Source: Agapetus fuscipes (taxonomy: Eukaryota > Arthropoda > Insecta > Trichoptera > Glossosomatidae). From it: 64,000 nt of DNA. The stretch's first letter is position 1. Each line of letters opens with the position of its first letter. The translations under genes and the position numbers were made by a program. Location: contig OX637350.1 in NCBI GenBank assembly GCA_951799405.1, positions 9,657,852-9,721,851 on the forward strand, in the 5' to 3' direction. The notes under the pieces are model-generated. The model did no database searches and was not told the DNA's origin. It saw only the letters and a list, made by a program, of their open reading frames with translations. Positions 63,851 to 64,000 of the stretch are shown here, piece by piece.

Positions 63851-64000
63851 TTCTACTCCCATTTGGTAATTTACTAATTACAAAACGGCTAACGCAATCA
63901 CAATGCCATACATTTCTACACCCGTTGCATAATGTTACATTATGCAACCGGTAACCGTGTTAAAATGAACATGTGCGCATGCGCATTGTCAGAATTGGAA

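Overview
The window looks like AT-rich nuclear DNA of an arthropod, probably an insect. It reads as intergenic or deep intronic sequence: I found no confident multi-exon host gene. The eukaryotic call rests on tRNA-derived SINEs, LINE fragments with target-site duplications (TSDs), solo LTRs flanked by ATAT duplications, hAT and other terminal-inverted-repeat (TIR) elements, and a 5S rRNA-like sequence. I cannot fix the order; Lepidoptera and Hemiptera would both fit.

The main coding content is one 5'-truncated CR1/Jockey-like LINE on the minus strand, about 51403-55100. It keeps the end of ORF1, then a UGA stop, then ORF2 in the same frame, with a complete endonuclease domain and the reverse transcriptase palm. 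One frameshift lies just after the FADD motif. The (AATA)n tail is at 51404-51437. Smaller LINE 3' ends lie at 12378-12719, 29855-29965, 46740-46985, 47030-47370, 49867-50267 and 50588-50790.

The rest is a mosaic of short repeats. SINE-D is a ~260-bp unit with a (TTAGA)n-like tail and about 25 copies here. SINE-A, SINE-B and SINE-C are tRNA-headed. Solo LTRs lie at 13904-14315, 18019-18368, 23391-23782, 25888-26253 and 36591-36857. Several MITE families are present, plus a 918-bp hAT-like element at 58717-59634 and a second candidate at 61563-62409. Tandem arrays lie at 1745-2420, 7340-7720, 25545-25690 and 56590-57345. Many insertions are nested, so their relative ages can be read off.

The most unusual system is a set of foldback retroelements at 4764-5011, 8262-8480, 9551-9811, 48942-49253 and 60302-60546. 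Each has a short shared head (like GTTTGGTGGTTTACAC) and long inverted arms. Each arm carries a hammerhead-ribozyme-like core, CTGANGA-stem II-GAAA-ACGT, in opposite orientation. Stem II differs completely between families but always pairs. Three copies have 11-20 bp TSDs. They look like non-autonomous Penelope-like or retrozyme-like elements.

One CpG-rich island (41990-42540) in this AT-rich DNA may be a host promoter and first exon on the minus strand, encoding a signal-peptide-like start followed by a splice donor. Several other GC-richer islands have no repeat similarity in the window and may be conserved noncoding elements; that is inference only.
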